NCBI RefSeq assembly: GCF_000168975.1
Contig: NZ_AAUW01000012.1
Location: 1 to 64,000 of the forward strand
DNA: 64,000 nt
Direction: 5' to 3'
Origin: Roseibium aggregatum IAM 12614
GTDB lineage: Bacteria > Pseudomonadota > Alphaproteobacteria > Rhizobiales > Stappiaceae
Shown: one piece after another, positions 17,130-25,134 of the stretch
Layout of the letters: each line of letters begins with the position of its first letter
How positions within the stretch are numbered: the first letter of the stretch is position 1
The notes under the pieces: generated by a model
What the model was told of the DNA's origin: nothing
What the model saw: only the letters and a program-made list of their open reading frames with translations
The model's database searches: none
Program-made: the position numbers and the translations under genes

Positions 17130-17717
17130 CTAGCCGGCCAGGCGCTCGACCAGAAAGTTCATTTCCTCTTCCAGCTTTTCGCCAGACAGGCCAACGAAGC
17201 GCGCTTCCAGGCTGATCGTGACGAGACCATGCACGGCGGCGAAGGCAGTGCGTGTGCGCGCGGCTAGGTCTTCATCCTGCATAGTGGGATCGAGCTCGCG
17301 CAGGGGCGCTGCAATAAAGCCGAGGAGCGCGATGTTTTCCTGTATATGCCACTCAGGCACCGCCTTGCCTTCAGGCAATTGGTGGCTGAACAGGGTCATC
17401 CAGAGATTACGGTTGTCACGCGCAAACCCCAGATAGGCCAGAGCCAGCACTTTCAGGCGCGCCAATGGCTCGTCCACGGTTTCGACTTTCGATGCCATCA
17501 GCTCCTTGATGCGCCCGAGGGTCACCGAGTTGACCGCAAGCAGCAACGCATCCTGATCCTCGAAATGCTTGTAGACCGACCCGACGGAATAGCCGGCATC
17601 GGCTGCGATTTTTCTGATGTTGACCGCTTCCATGCCCCCCGCTTCCACGGCGGCGATCGCCGCTTCCAGAACGCGCCGATGGGTTTCTTCGCTTTTAGCT
17701 TTTTGAACTCCGGCCAT
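17130..17717 (-). CDS. TetR-family regulator of the pspA-like/yiaA-like operon
   Basis: The 195-residue protein has a TetR HTH (RVLEAAIAAVEAGGMEAV, then IAADAGYSVGSVYKHF) and a C-terminal WHG-type ligand domain (TRTAFAAVHGLVTISLE). It is divergent from the coil-rich protein gene, with two matching palindromes in the 111-bp gap. One lies next to its own start, so it probably represses itself and the operon. Ligand unknown. Confidence 0.85.
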   Translation of the reverse strand: MAGVQKAKSEETHRRVLEAAIAAVEAGGMEAVNIRKIAADAGYSVGSVYKHFEDQDALLLAVNSVTLGRIKELMASKVETVDEPLARLKVLALAYLGFARDNRNLWMTLFSHQLPEGKAVPEWHIQENIALLGFIAAPLRELDPTMQDEDLAARTRTAFAAVHGLVTISLEARFVGLSGEKLEEEMNFLVERLAG

Positions 17718-17731
17718 TAACCGTATCGCAC

Positions 17732-17753
17732 CTCAAAAGTGAACATTGTTCAT
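17732..17753. promoter_or_regulatory. TetR operator 1 (CTCAAAAG-TGAACATTGTTCA)
   Basis: An imperfect palindrome TGAAC-ATT-GTTCA carries a CTCAAAAG flank. The copy at 17797-17819 is the same sequence in reverse orientation with the same flank, so the two form a symmetric pair 65 bp apart in the divergent promoter region. Confidence 0.7.
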
Positions 17754-17796
17754 TTTTCTTCTTGACCTAATCAAAATGATGTGGCTTTGTCAAATA

Positions 17797-17819
17797 GTGA
17801 ACAACGTTCACCTTTTGAG
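17797..17819. promoter_or_regulatory. TetR operator 2 (GTGAACAACGTTCAC)
   Basis: GTGAAC and GTTCAC form a perfect palindrome around AAC, with CTTTTGAG following. It lies 10 bp before the ATG of the coil-rich gene and overlaps its leader, so a bound repressor would block the operon. Confidence 0.75.
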
Positions 17820-17828
17820 AGAGGCACG

Positions 17829-18527
17829 ATGTTTGAGCCATTCATGAACCAACTGAAGGCGCTGTTTCTAGCCAGCGCAGAGGAAAGCCGGGACAGCCAG
17901 TCCCTTGCTCTCCTGTCGATCAACACCCGCACAGCCGCGGCATCCGTCCGCACTGCCCAGGTTGCTCTTGCCCGCGCAAAGGCAGAACAGCAGCAGGACC
18001 GCAAGCGGCTGTGGCAAATCAATGCATCCCTTGAAGATCTTGAAAACCGGGCTCGCAACGCCCTGCTTAAAGGTCTTGAGCCCCTTGCTCGAGAAGCAGC
18101 GGAAGCCATTGCGCTGCTGGAAGACGAAAAGACGGCTCTCGAAGAAGCAATCCACTCCTTCGACGGCGAGCTTTCAAGTCTCACCGAAACCCTGCACCGC
18201 GCCCAGAGCCGTCTGCGCGCCCTGAAGCGCGGCGAACGCACGGTGGAAGTTCGAGACCAGATCCAGAAAGCACAGTCTTTCGGCACAACGACCGGCCAGT
18301 CGGCCCTCGCAGTTGCCGAAGAAAAGCTGGAGGAGATCCGCCGGCGTCAGGAGCGCGATCACATAGCCGATCGGGAATTCAAGGCCCTGTCGGCAGCAGA
18401 TAATCCGAGCGCGGTTATCGAAAAGCTGGGCGACGCCGGATGCGGCGCGCCTGTGAAAACCAGAGCGGACGACGTGCTCGCCCGCCTGAGATCCGACCTA
18501 CCCCTTCTTCTGGAAAAAAGCAGCTAA
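17829..18527 (+). CDS. PspA/IM30-like coiled-coil protein
   Basis: The 232-residue protein is almost all charged alpha-helix with heptad-like spacing from about 25 to 190 and begins with an amphipathic MFEPFMNQLKALFL. The layout matches PspA/IM30 (ESCRT-III-like) membrane-guard proteins that bind stressed inner membranes. The downstream YiaA-type membrane protein and TetR control fit alphaproteobacterial envelope-stress loci. The ATG at 17829 lies right after the operator; an upstream TTG in frame would place the operator inside the gene. It lacks clear conserved PspA signature residues that I can recall, so the family name is moderately certain. Confidence 0.7.
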   Translation: MFEPFMNQLKALFLASAEESRDSQSLALLSINTRTAAASVRTAQVALARAKAEQQQDRKRLWQINASLEDLENRARNALLKGLEPLAREAAEAIALLEDEKTALEEAIHSFDGELSSLTETLHRAQSRLRALKRGERTVEVRDQIQKAQSFGTTTGQSALAVAEEKLEEIRRRQERDHIADREFKALSAADNPSAVIEKLGDAGCGAPVKTRADDVLARLRSDLPLLLEKSS

Positions 18528-18542
18528 CACGAGGACAAGACC

Positions 18543-18824
18543 ATGCAGGAAGCAACAATCAAACATTCCAACAACTGGACCATTTTTACCGCTGGCAGCT
18601 TTGCCATTGCCGCTATCATGATGGCCCTCGGTATCTGGAACCTTGAGGCGAGTTTCTCCGCCAAGGGTTTCTACACCATGGCCGCGATCATGCTTGTCCA
18701 TACTGCGGTAACATTGACCAAGACGCTGCGTGACCGCGAGGAAGCCAGCAAGTTTTACAACCGTCTGGAAGACGCAAAAACAGAAAAACTGCTGATGGAC
18801 ATCAGCAAACCGGAACACGCCTGA
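18543..18824 (+). CDS. YiaA/YiaB-type small inner membrane protein
   Basis: This 93-residue protein has two membrane helices, FAIAAIMMALGIWNLEASF and YTMAAIMLVHTAVTLTKTL, followed by RDREE and a charged tail. This is the layout of the YiaAB two-helix domain (helix, short loop with KG(F/Y)Y, helix, (T/V)RDR). It starts 15 bp after the PspA-like gene and shares its promoter. Function of the family is unknown; co-expression with the PspA-like protein suggests a membrane-stress role. Confidence 0.8.
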   Translation: MQEATIKHSNNWTIFTAGSFAIAAIMMALGIWNLEASFSAKGFYTMAAIMLVHTAVTLTKTLRDREEASKFYNRLEDAKTEKLLMDISKPEHA

Positions 18825-18835
18825 TCCCAATTTCA

Positions 18836-18872
18836 AACCGGACGGAGACCTTTTAGCTCCGTCCGGGTTTTT
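18836..18872 (+). terminator. Terminator after the yiaA-like gene
   Basis: ACCGGACGGAG and CTCCGTCCGGGT form a long stem around ACCTTTTAG and are followed by a T run. Confidence 0.85.
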
Positions 18873-18925
18873 ATACCGAAGGTTATAAAGCCGCCGAAAC
18901 ATCGGCAGCTACGAAGGAGGACCTT

Positions 18926-21900
18926 ATGAGCGCTCCACTGATGACATCCCGGCGTTTCGCTCCGCTCTTCTGGACGCAGTTCTTCTCCGCGTTCAACGAC
19001 AATTTCCTGAAAAACGCCCTGGTGTTCCTGATTTTGTTCCAGGTCGGGGGACAGGCTGCGGACGGTGGTAACACCGGCGTTCTGATCTCACTGGCCGGAG
19101 CAGTTTTCATCGCTCCCTTCCTGTTTCTGTCCGCGCTTGGGGGCGAGCTTGCCGACAAGTTCGACAAGAGACGGATCGCGCGGGCGACCAAACTGGCCGA
19201 AGTTGCCGGAGCCGGCCTGGCGGTTGCCGGCATGGCCCTCTCCTCCCTGCCCGTCCTCTTTGCCGCATTGTTCGTATTCGGCGCCATGTCAGCCCTGTTC
19301 AGCCCGGTCAAATACGGGCTGCTGCCGGATCATCTGCCGGCCGCCAGCCTGCCGCGCGCCAATGCCTGGATCGAGGCCGGCACGTTCCTGGCGATCCTGG
19401 GCGGCACGATTTCCGCCGGGCTTTTGTTCAGCACCGGCGCTCCTACCCTGATCTTCGCTCCGGTGATGATAGTGCTGGCGCTTGGCTGTTACGGGCTGAG
19501 CCGTCAGATCCCCTCCGCACCGGCCGCAGCTCCCGATCTGACGGTTGACTGGAACCTTGCCACCTCCACATGGCGCGTGGTGCGGGATCTGGCGTCCGAC
19601 CGCCGCCTCTTTCTGGCTGCCTTGATGAATGCCTGGTTCTGGCTCATCGGCGCCATGGTGCTCGCACTTCTGCCGTTGATGGTCAAAACGTTCCTGGGCG
19701 GTGAGGAAATCGCCGTCACCTATTTCCTGACGGTCTTCGCCGTATCGATCGGCATCGGGTCGGCGATTGCCGCCTGGCTTCTGGCTGGCCGTGTTGTTCT
19801 TCTGCCGGCCCCGGTCGGAACGTTCCTGCTGGCGCTCTTCTGCCTCGACGCCTCGCTGACCCTGGCCGGCCTGCCGGTCACAACAACCGCGTCAAGCCTG
19901 CGGGTATTCCTCACACATGAGGGTGTGATACGTCTCAGCATCGATATGGCAGGACTTGCCATTTCCGGTGCCCTGCTGGTTGTCCCCACCTTCACCGCGC
20001 TCCAGACCTGGGCAAAACCAGAGGTGCGGGCCCGCCGGATTGCAGCCTCCAACGCTCTTGGCGCAGCCCTGATGACGGTTGGCGGAATTCTGCTGGCAGG
20101 GGCTCAGAAACTCGGATTTTCCGTTCCCGCGATTTTTCTGGCGCTGGCCGGACTGAACCTCGTCACAGCACTGGTCATGTTGAAGGTCCTGCCGACCAAT
20201 CCGCTGCGCGATGCGATTTCGATCCTCTATCGCGCCATCTTCCGGATGGAAGTCAAGGGAATGGAGAATCTGGAAAAAGCCGGCGAAGCACCGATCCTGG
20301 CCTTGAACCATGTCAGCTTGCTGGACGCAGGCCTGGCCCTGACCCTGACAGACAAGAAGCCGTCTTTTGCCATCGATTATGACATCGCGCAGCGCTGGTG
20401 GGTTAAACCCTTCCTGCACCTGGCAAACGCTTTGCCGATCAACCCGACAAAACCCATGGCCACACGCGCACTGATCAAGGTCGTGAACTCCGGCGAACCG
20501 ATGGTGATCTTCCCGGAAGGCCGGCTGACGGTGACCGGCAGCTTGATGAAAGTCTACGACGGCGCGGCCATGGTGGCCGACAAGACCGGTGCCATGATCG
20601 TCCCGATCCGTATCGACGGCCTTGAGAAAACGCCGTTCTCCTATCTGAACCCCAGCCAGATCCGCAAACGTCTGTTCCCCAAAGTGAAGGTAACGATCAT
20701 GGAACCGACCCGCCTGGACCTCAATGACGACCTGAGGGGCCGTCAACGCCGCGCGGCAGCCGGTGCCAAGCTCTATGGCGTCATGTCGGAACTGATGTTT
20801 GAAACCAGCCTGACGGAAGACGTCACCATTCTGGAAAAGGTAATCGCCACAGCGGCAGAACACGGCCACGGCAAACTGGCGCTGGAAGATCCGGTATCCG
20901 GCAAGCTGAGTGCAGGCAAACTGCTGACAGGCGTTTCCGTGCTTGGCCGCAAGCTGATGCAACATACCAGCGGCGAAGAAACCCTCGGGATCATGCTGCC
21001 CAATGCCAATGGCGCTGCCGTGACCGTTCTGGCGACCATGTCCGCCGGCAAGGTGCCTGCCATGATCAATTTCACGGCCGGACAGGAAAACATTCTCGCC
21101 GCATGCCGTGCGGCCGAGGTTCGCACGCTGTTGTCGTCCCGTGCCTTCGTCAAGCAGGCGCGCCTGGAGCAACTGGCCTCAAACCTTGAGGACCACGTTC
21201 GCATCATCTGGATGGAGGACCTGCGCGCTGAAATCGGATTTGCTGACAAGATCCGCGGCCTCCTGACCAAAAGCCGTCCTCTGGTGCAACGGCACGCCGA
21301 CGATACGGCAGTGATCCTTTTCACCTCGGGATCGGAGGGAACACCCAAGGGCGTTGTTCTGACACACAGGAATATTCTGTCGAATGCCACACAGGCAGCA
21401 GCACGGGTCGATTTCACGCCGAACGACAAGGTGTTCAACGTCCTGCCGATGTTCCACTCCTTCGGCCTGACGGCAGGCACCATCCTGCCGCTGATTTCCG
21501 GCGTGCCGGTCTATCTCTATCCCTCGCCCCTGCACTACCGGATCGTTCCGGAGCTGATCTACACCTCCAACGCAACGATCCTGTTCGGCACCGACACCTT
21601 CCTGAACGGCTATGCCCGTGTCGCCCATGCCTATGACTTCCGCTCCCTGCGCTACTGTTTTGCCGGTGCGGAGCCCGTCAAACCGTCAACGCGTCAGATC
21701 TATCAGGAACGCTTCGGCCTGCGGGTTCTGGAAGGTTATGGCGTGACCGAAACCGCGCCGGTCATCGCGCTCAACACGCCGATGTACAACCGCCCGGGCA
21801 CGGTCGGCAAACTGATGCCGGGAATGAAGGCCCGCCTTGAACCTGTGCCTGGTGTGGAAGAAGGCGGCAGACTGCATGTTTCGGGGCCGAACGTCATGGT

Positions 21901-22345
21901 CGGCTATCTGAAGGCAGACAATCCGGGCGTCGTCGAGCCGCTGGTCGATGGCTGGCACGATACCGGCGACATCGTCGAGATCGACGCCGACGGCTACATC
22001 ATCATCAAGGGCCGCGCCAAGCGCTTTGCCAAGATTGCCGGTGAGATGGTGTCGCTCTCCGCCGTGGAAGCCTTGGCAGGCCAGATCTGGCCGCAGCACC
22101 TGTCAGCTGTCGCTGCCGTCAAGGATGCGCGCAAGGGCGAGAAGCTGGTGCTTGTGACGGAAAATCCGAACGCGGATCGTGCCGCCTTCATTGAAGGCGC
22201 AAAAGCCCGCGGCGCGCAGGACCTGATGATACCGGCAGAAGTTCGTGTCGTGTCCAAGGTCCCGGTCCTGGGCTCTGGCAAGCTGGACTTCGCAGCGGTT
22301 GCGAAACTGGTCAAGGACGGATCCGAACTGGGCGAAGCTGCCTGA
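18926..22345 (+). CDS. LplT-Aas fusion: lysophospholipid flippase, acyltransferase and acyl-ACP synthetase
   Basis: This 1139-residue protein recycles lysophospholipids at the inner membrane. Residues 1-410 are an MFS transporter like LplT (FWTQFFSAFNDNFLKNALVF at the start, 12 helices). Residues about 430-640 are a PlsC acyltransferase with the HX4D motif in NHVSLLD (near 460) and FPEGR. Residues about 650-1139 are an AMP-dependent acyl-ACP/CoA synthetase with FTSGSEGTPKGVVLTHRN (near 795), GYGVTETAP and WHDTGDI. E. coli encodes lplT and aas separately; the fusion is common in alphaproteobacteria. It stands alone: a terminator lies before it and a 229-bp gap after. AAGGAGG sits just before the ATG. 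Confidence 0.92.
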   Translation: MSAPLMTSRRFAPLFWTQFFSAFNDNFLKNALVFLILFQVGGQAADGGNTGVLISLAGAVFIAPFLFLSALGGELADKFDKRRIARATKLAEVAGAGLAVAGMALSSLPVLFAALFVFGAMSALFSPVKYGLLPDHLPAASLPRANAWIEAGTFLAILGGTISAGLLFSTGAPTLIFAPVMIVLALGCYGLSRQIPSAPAAAPDLTVDWNLATSTWRVVRDLASDRRLFLAALMNAWFWLIGAMVLALLPLMVKTFLGGEEIAVTYFLTVFAVSIGIGSAIAAWLLAGRVVLLPAPVGTFLLALFCLDASLTLAGLPVTTTASSLRVFLTHEGVIRLSIDMAGLAISGALLVVPTFTALQTWAKPEVRARRIAASNALGAALMTVGGILLAGAQKLGFSVPAIFLALAGLNLVTALVMLKVLPTNPLRDAISILYRAIFRMEVKGMENLEKAGEAPILALNHVSLLDAGLALTLTDKKPSFAIDYDIAQRWWVKPFLHLANALPINPTKPMATRALIKVVNSGEPMVIFPEGRLTVTGSLMKVYDGAAMVADKTGAMIVPIRIDGLEKTPFSYLNPSQIRKRLFPKVKVTIMEPTRLDLNDDLRGRQRRAAAGAKLYGVMSELMFETSLTEDVTILEKVIATAAEHGHGKLALEDPVSGKLSAGKLLTGVSVLGRKLMQHTSGEETLGIMLPNANGAAVTVLATMSAGKVPAMINFTAGQENILAACRAAEVRTLLSSRAFVKQARLEQLASNLEDHVRIIWMEDLRAEIGFADKIRGLLTKSRPLVQRHADDTAVILFTSGSEGTPKGVVLTHRNILSNATQAAARVDFTPNDKVFNVLPMFHSFGLTAGTILPLISGVPVYLYPSPLHYRIVPELIYTSNATILFGTDTFLNGYARVAHAYDFRSLRYCFAGAEPVKPSTRQIYQERFGLRVLEGYGVTETAPVIALNTPMYNRPGTVGKLMPGMKARLEPVPGVEEGGRLHVSGPNVMVGYLKADNPGVVEPLVDGWHDTGDIVEIDADGYIIIKGRAKRFAKIAGEMVSLSAVEALAGQIWPQHLSAVAAVKDARKGEKLVLVTENPNADRAAFIEGAKARGAQDLMIPAEVRVVSKVPVLGSGKLDFAAVAKLVKDGSELGEAA

Positions 22346-22574
22346 CATTACGCCCCGACCTCGCGCAAGCCGGGTCGGGGCGAATACTGATCACTACACC
22401 TCTTTATCTTATCTAAAGAGGTTTTTCGGCATCAACAACAAGACATCAGAAGAATTTTTTCCGACTTAAACCGCCGGAAACGCAGGAATTGCCCTCCCGG
22501 AGAAACTAAACCTTAAGACGAATGATACAACCTGTAAACGCATACCCAACGCCAGAGATCTCCGGAACTTACGG

Positions 22575-23636
22575 ATGCGTTTTAAAAAAGGATTTGCCGT
22601 GGCCTTGTGCTTCGGTCTGCTCGCTTGCTCGGATAACGTTCCATCCGGAGACCCGCAGTCCGGTCTGAAGCGCGACATGCGAGGCTACAAGGCATCACCC
22701 GGCGTCCTCGTAGCAGAAGATGGGACACCTCATTGGATCCAGTCCGCGGTGACTGGGTACAAGGAAACGACCTTGGACACCGACCTTCCTGCGAAGGTTG
22801 TCATGCAGCAACCCACTGCATTCTGCCGCTTCCGCAAACCAAACCTCGGGGAATATATCGGCAATGTGCATGTCGGCACAGGCAACATGCATGCGCCGAT
22901 CTACACCTGGTCGAAAACGAAAATTCGGGAACGGGCACAAAAGCTGGCTGAAAACGCCCAGAAACCAGCCGACGACCCCAGAAAGATTCGAGACGACACC
23001 ATGGTACTCAGTGCAAAGGACGACAGTTTTCCTGTTGTCGATGTCGTCGTTACTGAAACCGAAAAGCCTGTCTACCTGATCCTGCAAAACGAATTCGGCA
23101 AGATCCTGTGGAACATCCATCTGGCACCGGGCGCCCGCATCTCGCACGTGGTGGCACTCGGTGTCGGCGATATCGCTTTCGCCAATCTTGATCCTGACGT
23201 GCCTGTTGAAATGGTCGGGGCAAGAACCCTTCGTTCCTGCGGTGTTCAGCCTTGGCGACAGATGCAAGATCACTGGCTTTTCGTAAGAAACGCCAAGGAA
23301 AATCCGAGCCTTCATGAAGAGCCCGTCGCCAAGAACAAGGCGGCTTATCGCAAGTACGACAGCTGGTTCAAGAGCGCCTTTGGCATAAGAAGCGAGCAAA
23401 ATCTCGCTGGCGTGGAACGGTCAACTCACGTGCTCGTTGGGCCGCTCCCGGAAACTCTTGATGACCGGGTTCCTTTCCGGCCATTGGGGGGATCACTCGT
23501 CATCATGACGCCGGTCGAGAACATCGCAGTAGCTGGCAAGTCCGGCTACGAGGACAAGGCGATGGCGCAGATCAGGCCGTTGGTCGACAAGGCTCTCGGA
23601 CGTGACAGCACCGCCAATACCAATTCCGGTTCATAA
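22575..23636 (+). CDS. Putative lipoprotein, unknown function
   Basis: This 353-residue protein begins with a signal peptide ending in a lipobox (LLACS), giving a lipid-anchored cysteine at residue 18. The body is mostly soluble with no family I recognise; it contains VEMVGARTLRSCG and an ending rich in S, T and N. Its stop lies 19 bp before the next gene, a single-helix envelope protein, so the two are probably an operon and may work together. The ATG at 22575 gives the shortest sensible signal peptide. Confidence 0.75.
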   Translation: MRFKKGFAVALCFGLLACSDNVPSGDPQSGLKRDMRGYKASPGVLVAEDGTPHWIQSAVTGYKETTLDTDLPAKVVMQQPTAFCRFRKPNLGEYIGNVHVGTGNMHAPIYTWSKTKIRERAQKLAENAQKPADDPRKIRDDTMVLSAKDDSFPVVDVVVTETEKPVYLILQNEFGKILWNIHLAPGARISHVVALGVGDIAFANLDPDVPVEMVGARTLRSCGVQPWRQMQDHWLFVRNAKENPSLHEEPVAKNKAAYRKYDSWFKSAFGIRSEQNLAGVERSTHVLVGPLPETLDDRVPFRPLGGSLVIMTPVENIAVAGKSGYEDKAMAQIRPLVDKALGRDSTANTNSGS

Positions 23637-23655
23637 GCAACAGGGAACAGTCTTG

Positions 23656-24411
23656 ATGCGTATCCTTCAAATCGCCTGCGGAGTGATCTTTTTCGCAGTG
23701 ACGCTCTACTACGGCTACATCATGTTCAGTGCTGCCAACGTCGCGAACACTGTCTTCGGCTTCAAGAACGACCCGCTGAAAGGACAAGCGACGGTCCACA
23801 ACGCCAGGCACGGCTCGAACGGTTCCCTGAAAGATGGCTACGTCGCCCTCACGGACTTCAAGAACCTTGATGCCGGACGGGTGGTCAATATCGTCATGCC
23901 CGTATCGGTGAAAGAGCTCTTGAAGGAAACAGGAGCTCCTGCCGACATGGACATGATCGAGGTCTTCATCTCCGGACAGGCCCCCAGGATCGCGGAAGCC
24001 GAATGCAAGCTCCTGGTGAAGACAATTGCATCGAATTGCCGGGTAAAGCTGACAAAAGCCAAGCAATTCAAGGATGATCCGAAATTTGCCGAGATCAGGA
24101 TGCAGCTTGAGTTCGTAGAGAAGCAAGTTCCCGGTACCTTCAAGACAGAGAAACCTCTCAACTACCAGGAAGTGGACGTCGATCTGGTGGATAGTGCCGG
24201 TATCTACGCCGAAGCCTGGCTGAACGAATTCAAGAGCCGACGGGCGAAACTCTATACTACGGCAGCCCGCGCCTGCGATCCCTTGCGGCGTCAGCACGGC
24301 AATTGTTCGGTGACTGAAATCAACGTTTTGGGACGATGGGAAAAACGCGAGGAATTCGTGGTCATACGCTCGAACGCGACCCTGTCATATCTGTGGCCCG
24401 AACGAACCTGA
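23656..24411 (+). CDS. Membrane-anchored envelope protein, unknown function
   Basis: This 251-residue protein has one N-terminal helix (MRILQIACGVIFFAVTLYYGYIMF, read as the anchor) followed by a periplasmic body. The body contains paired cysteines (ECKLLVKTIASNCRVK and ACDPLRRQHGNC) that could form disulfides. The ATG at 23656 has CAGGGA upstream; an in-frame ATG at 23602 would overlap the lipoprotein gene. I do not recognise the family. Confidence 0.7.
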   Translation: MRILQIACGVIFFAVTLYYGYIMFSAANVANTVFGFKNDPLKGQATVHNARHGSNGSLKDGYVALTDFKNLDAGRVVNIVMPVSVKELLKETGAPADMDMIEVFISGQAPRIAEAECKLLVKTIASNCRVKLTKAKQFKDDPKFAEIRMQLEFVEKQVPGTFKTEKPLNYQEVDVDLVDSAGIYAEAWLNEFKSRRAKLYTTAARACDPLRRQHGNCSVTEINVLGRWEKREEFVVIRSNATLSYLWPERT

Positions 24412-24494
24412 CCAGGGTCGCGTCTTCCGCAGCAGACTCATCCGAGCTGTTCTGTGGCATGTCGCGGCTTGTAGCTGCAAACAATCTCGGGCTA

Positions 24495-24515
24495 GATCAA
24501 GAGTAACTCTTGATC
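24495..24515. repeat. Perfect inverted repeat between two genes
   Basis: GATCAAGAG-TAA-CTCTTGATC is a 9-bp perfect stem with a 3-nt loop, 83 bp after the envelope protein gene. There is no T run, so it is a weak terminator at best or a binding site. Confidence 0.45.
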
Positions 24516-24617
24516 GGAATCGATTGATGGTCCTTTGATCACCCCTGAAGTGTCGAGGCAACTTGCCCAGTAACATCGTTTCGCGAAATCTTTTGCCTAT
24601 CAGACAGGAATTGAACC

Positions 24618-25046
24618 ATGTCCGCACCCGCTTATGACGACCAGAATGTCTTCGCCAAGATCCTGCGCGGCGAACTGCCGAGCCACAAGGTTTACGAAGA
24701 CGACAAGACACTGGTGATCATGGACATCATGCCACGCGGCGACGGTCATGTTCTGGTGATCCCCAAAGCCCCTTCCCGCAACATTCTGGACATCGCCCAG
24801 GACGATCTCAACGCGGTGATGGCAACGGTCCAGACCATGGCCAGAGCGGTGATCAAGGCCTTTGATGCCGACGGCACGACCATCCAGCAATTTTCGGAAC
24901 CGGCCGGTGGCCAGGTGGTGTTCCACACGCACGTCCATGTCATTCCGCGCTTCGAGGGCGTATCGCTGAAACCCCATACCGGCGCGATGGCCGACAACGA
25001 CCTTCTGGCGTCTCAAGCTGAAAAGATCCGGGCAGCGCTGGCCTGA
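24618..25046 (+). CDS. HIT-family nucleotide phosphoramidase/hydrolase
   Basis: This 142-residue cytoplasmic protein has the histidine triad HTHVHVIPRF (H103, H105, H107) and the N-terminal NVFAKILRGELPSHKVYED block typical of HinT-like proteins. These hydrolyse AMP-amine or other nucleoside phosphoramidates. Full length for the family, preceded by GACAGGAA and followed by a bidirectional terminator. Confidence 0.93.
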   Translation: MSAPAYDDQNVFAKILRGELPSHKVYEDDKTLVIMDIMPRGDGHVLVIPKAPSRNILDIAQDDLNAVMATVQTMARAVIKAFDADGTTIQQFSEPAGGQVVFHTHVHVIPRFEGVSLKPHTGAMADNDLLASQAEKIRAALA

Positions 25047-25085
25047 ACCGGGTTCGCCCCACAGACAGGCCAAAACACAACAAAA

Positions 25086-25118
25086 AACGCCCACCCGGCT
25101 TGAGACCGGGCGGGCGTT
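25086..25118. terminator. Bidirectional terminator between HIT and peptide-binding genes
   Basis: AACGCCCACCCGG pairs with CCGGGCGGGCGTT, one mismatch, around a 7-nt loop. The flanking A and T tracts let it serve both convergent genes. Confidence 0.85.
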
Positions 25119-25134
25119 CTTCATCGACCTTCGA

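Noticed and set aside
19892-21172. Minus-strand frame of 426 codons opposite LplT-Aas
   Set aside because: Antisense shadow, rich in histidine and glutamine as expected from reversed coding bias.
24495-24515. Terminator at the GATCAAGAG inverted repeat
   Set aside because: The stem is AT-rich and lacks a following T run, so it is listed only as a repeat.
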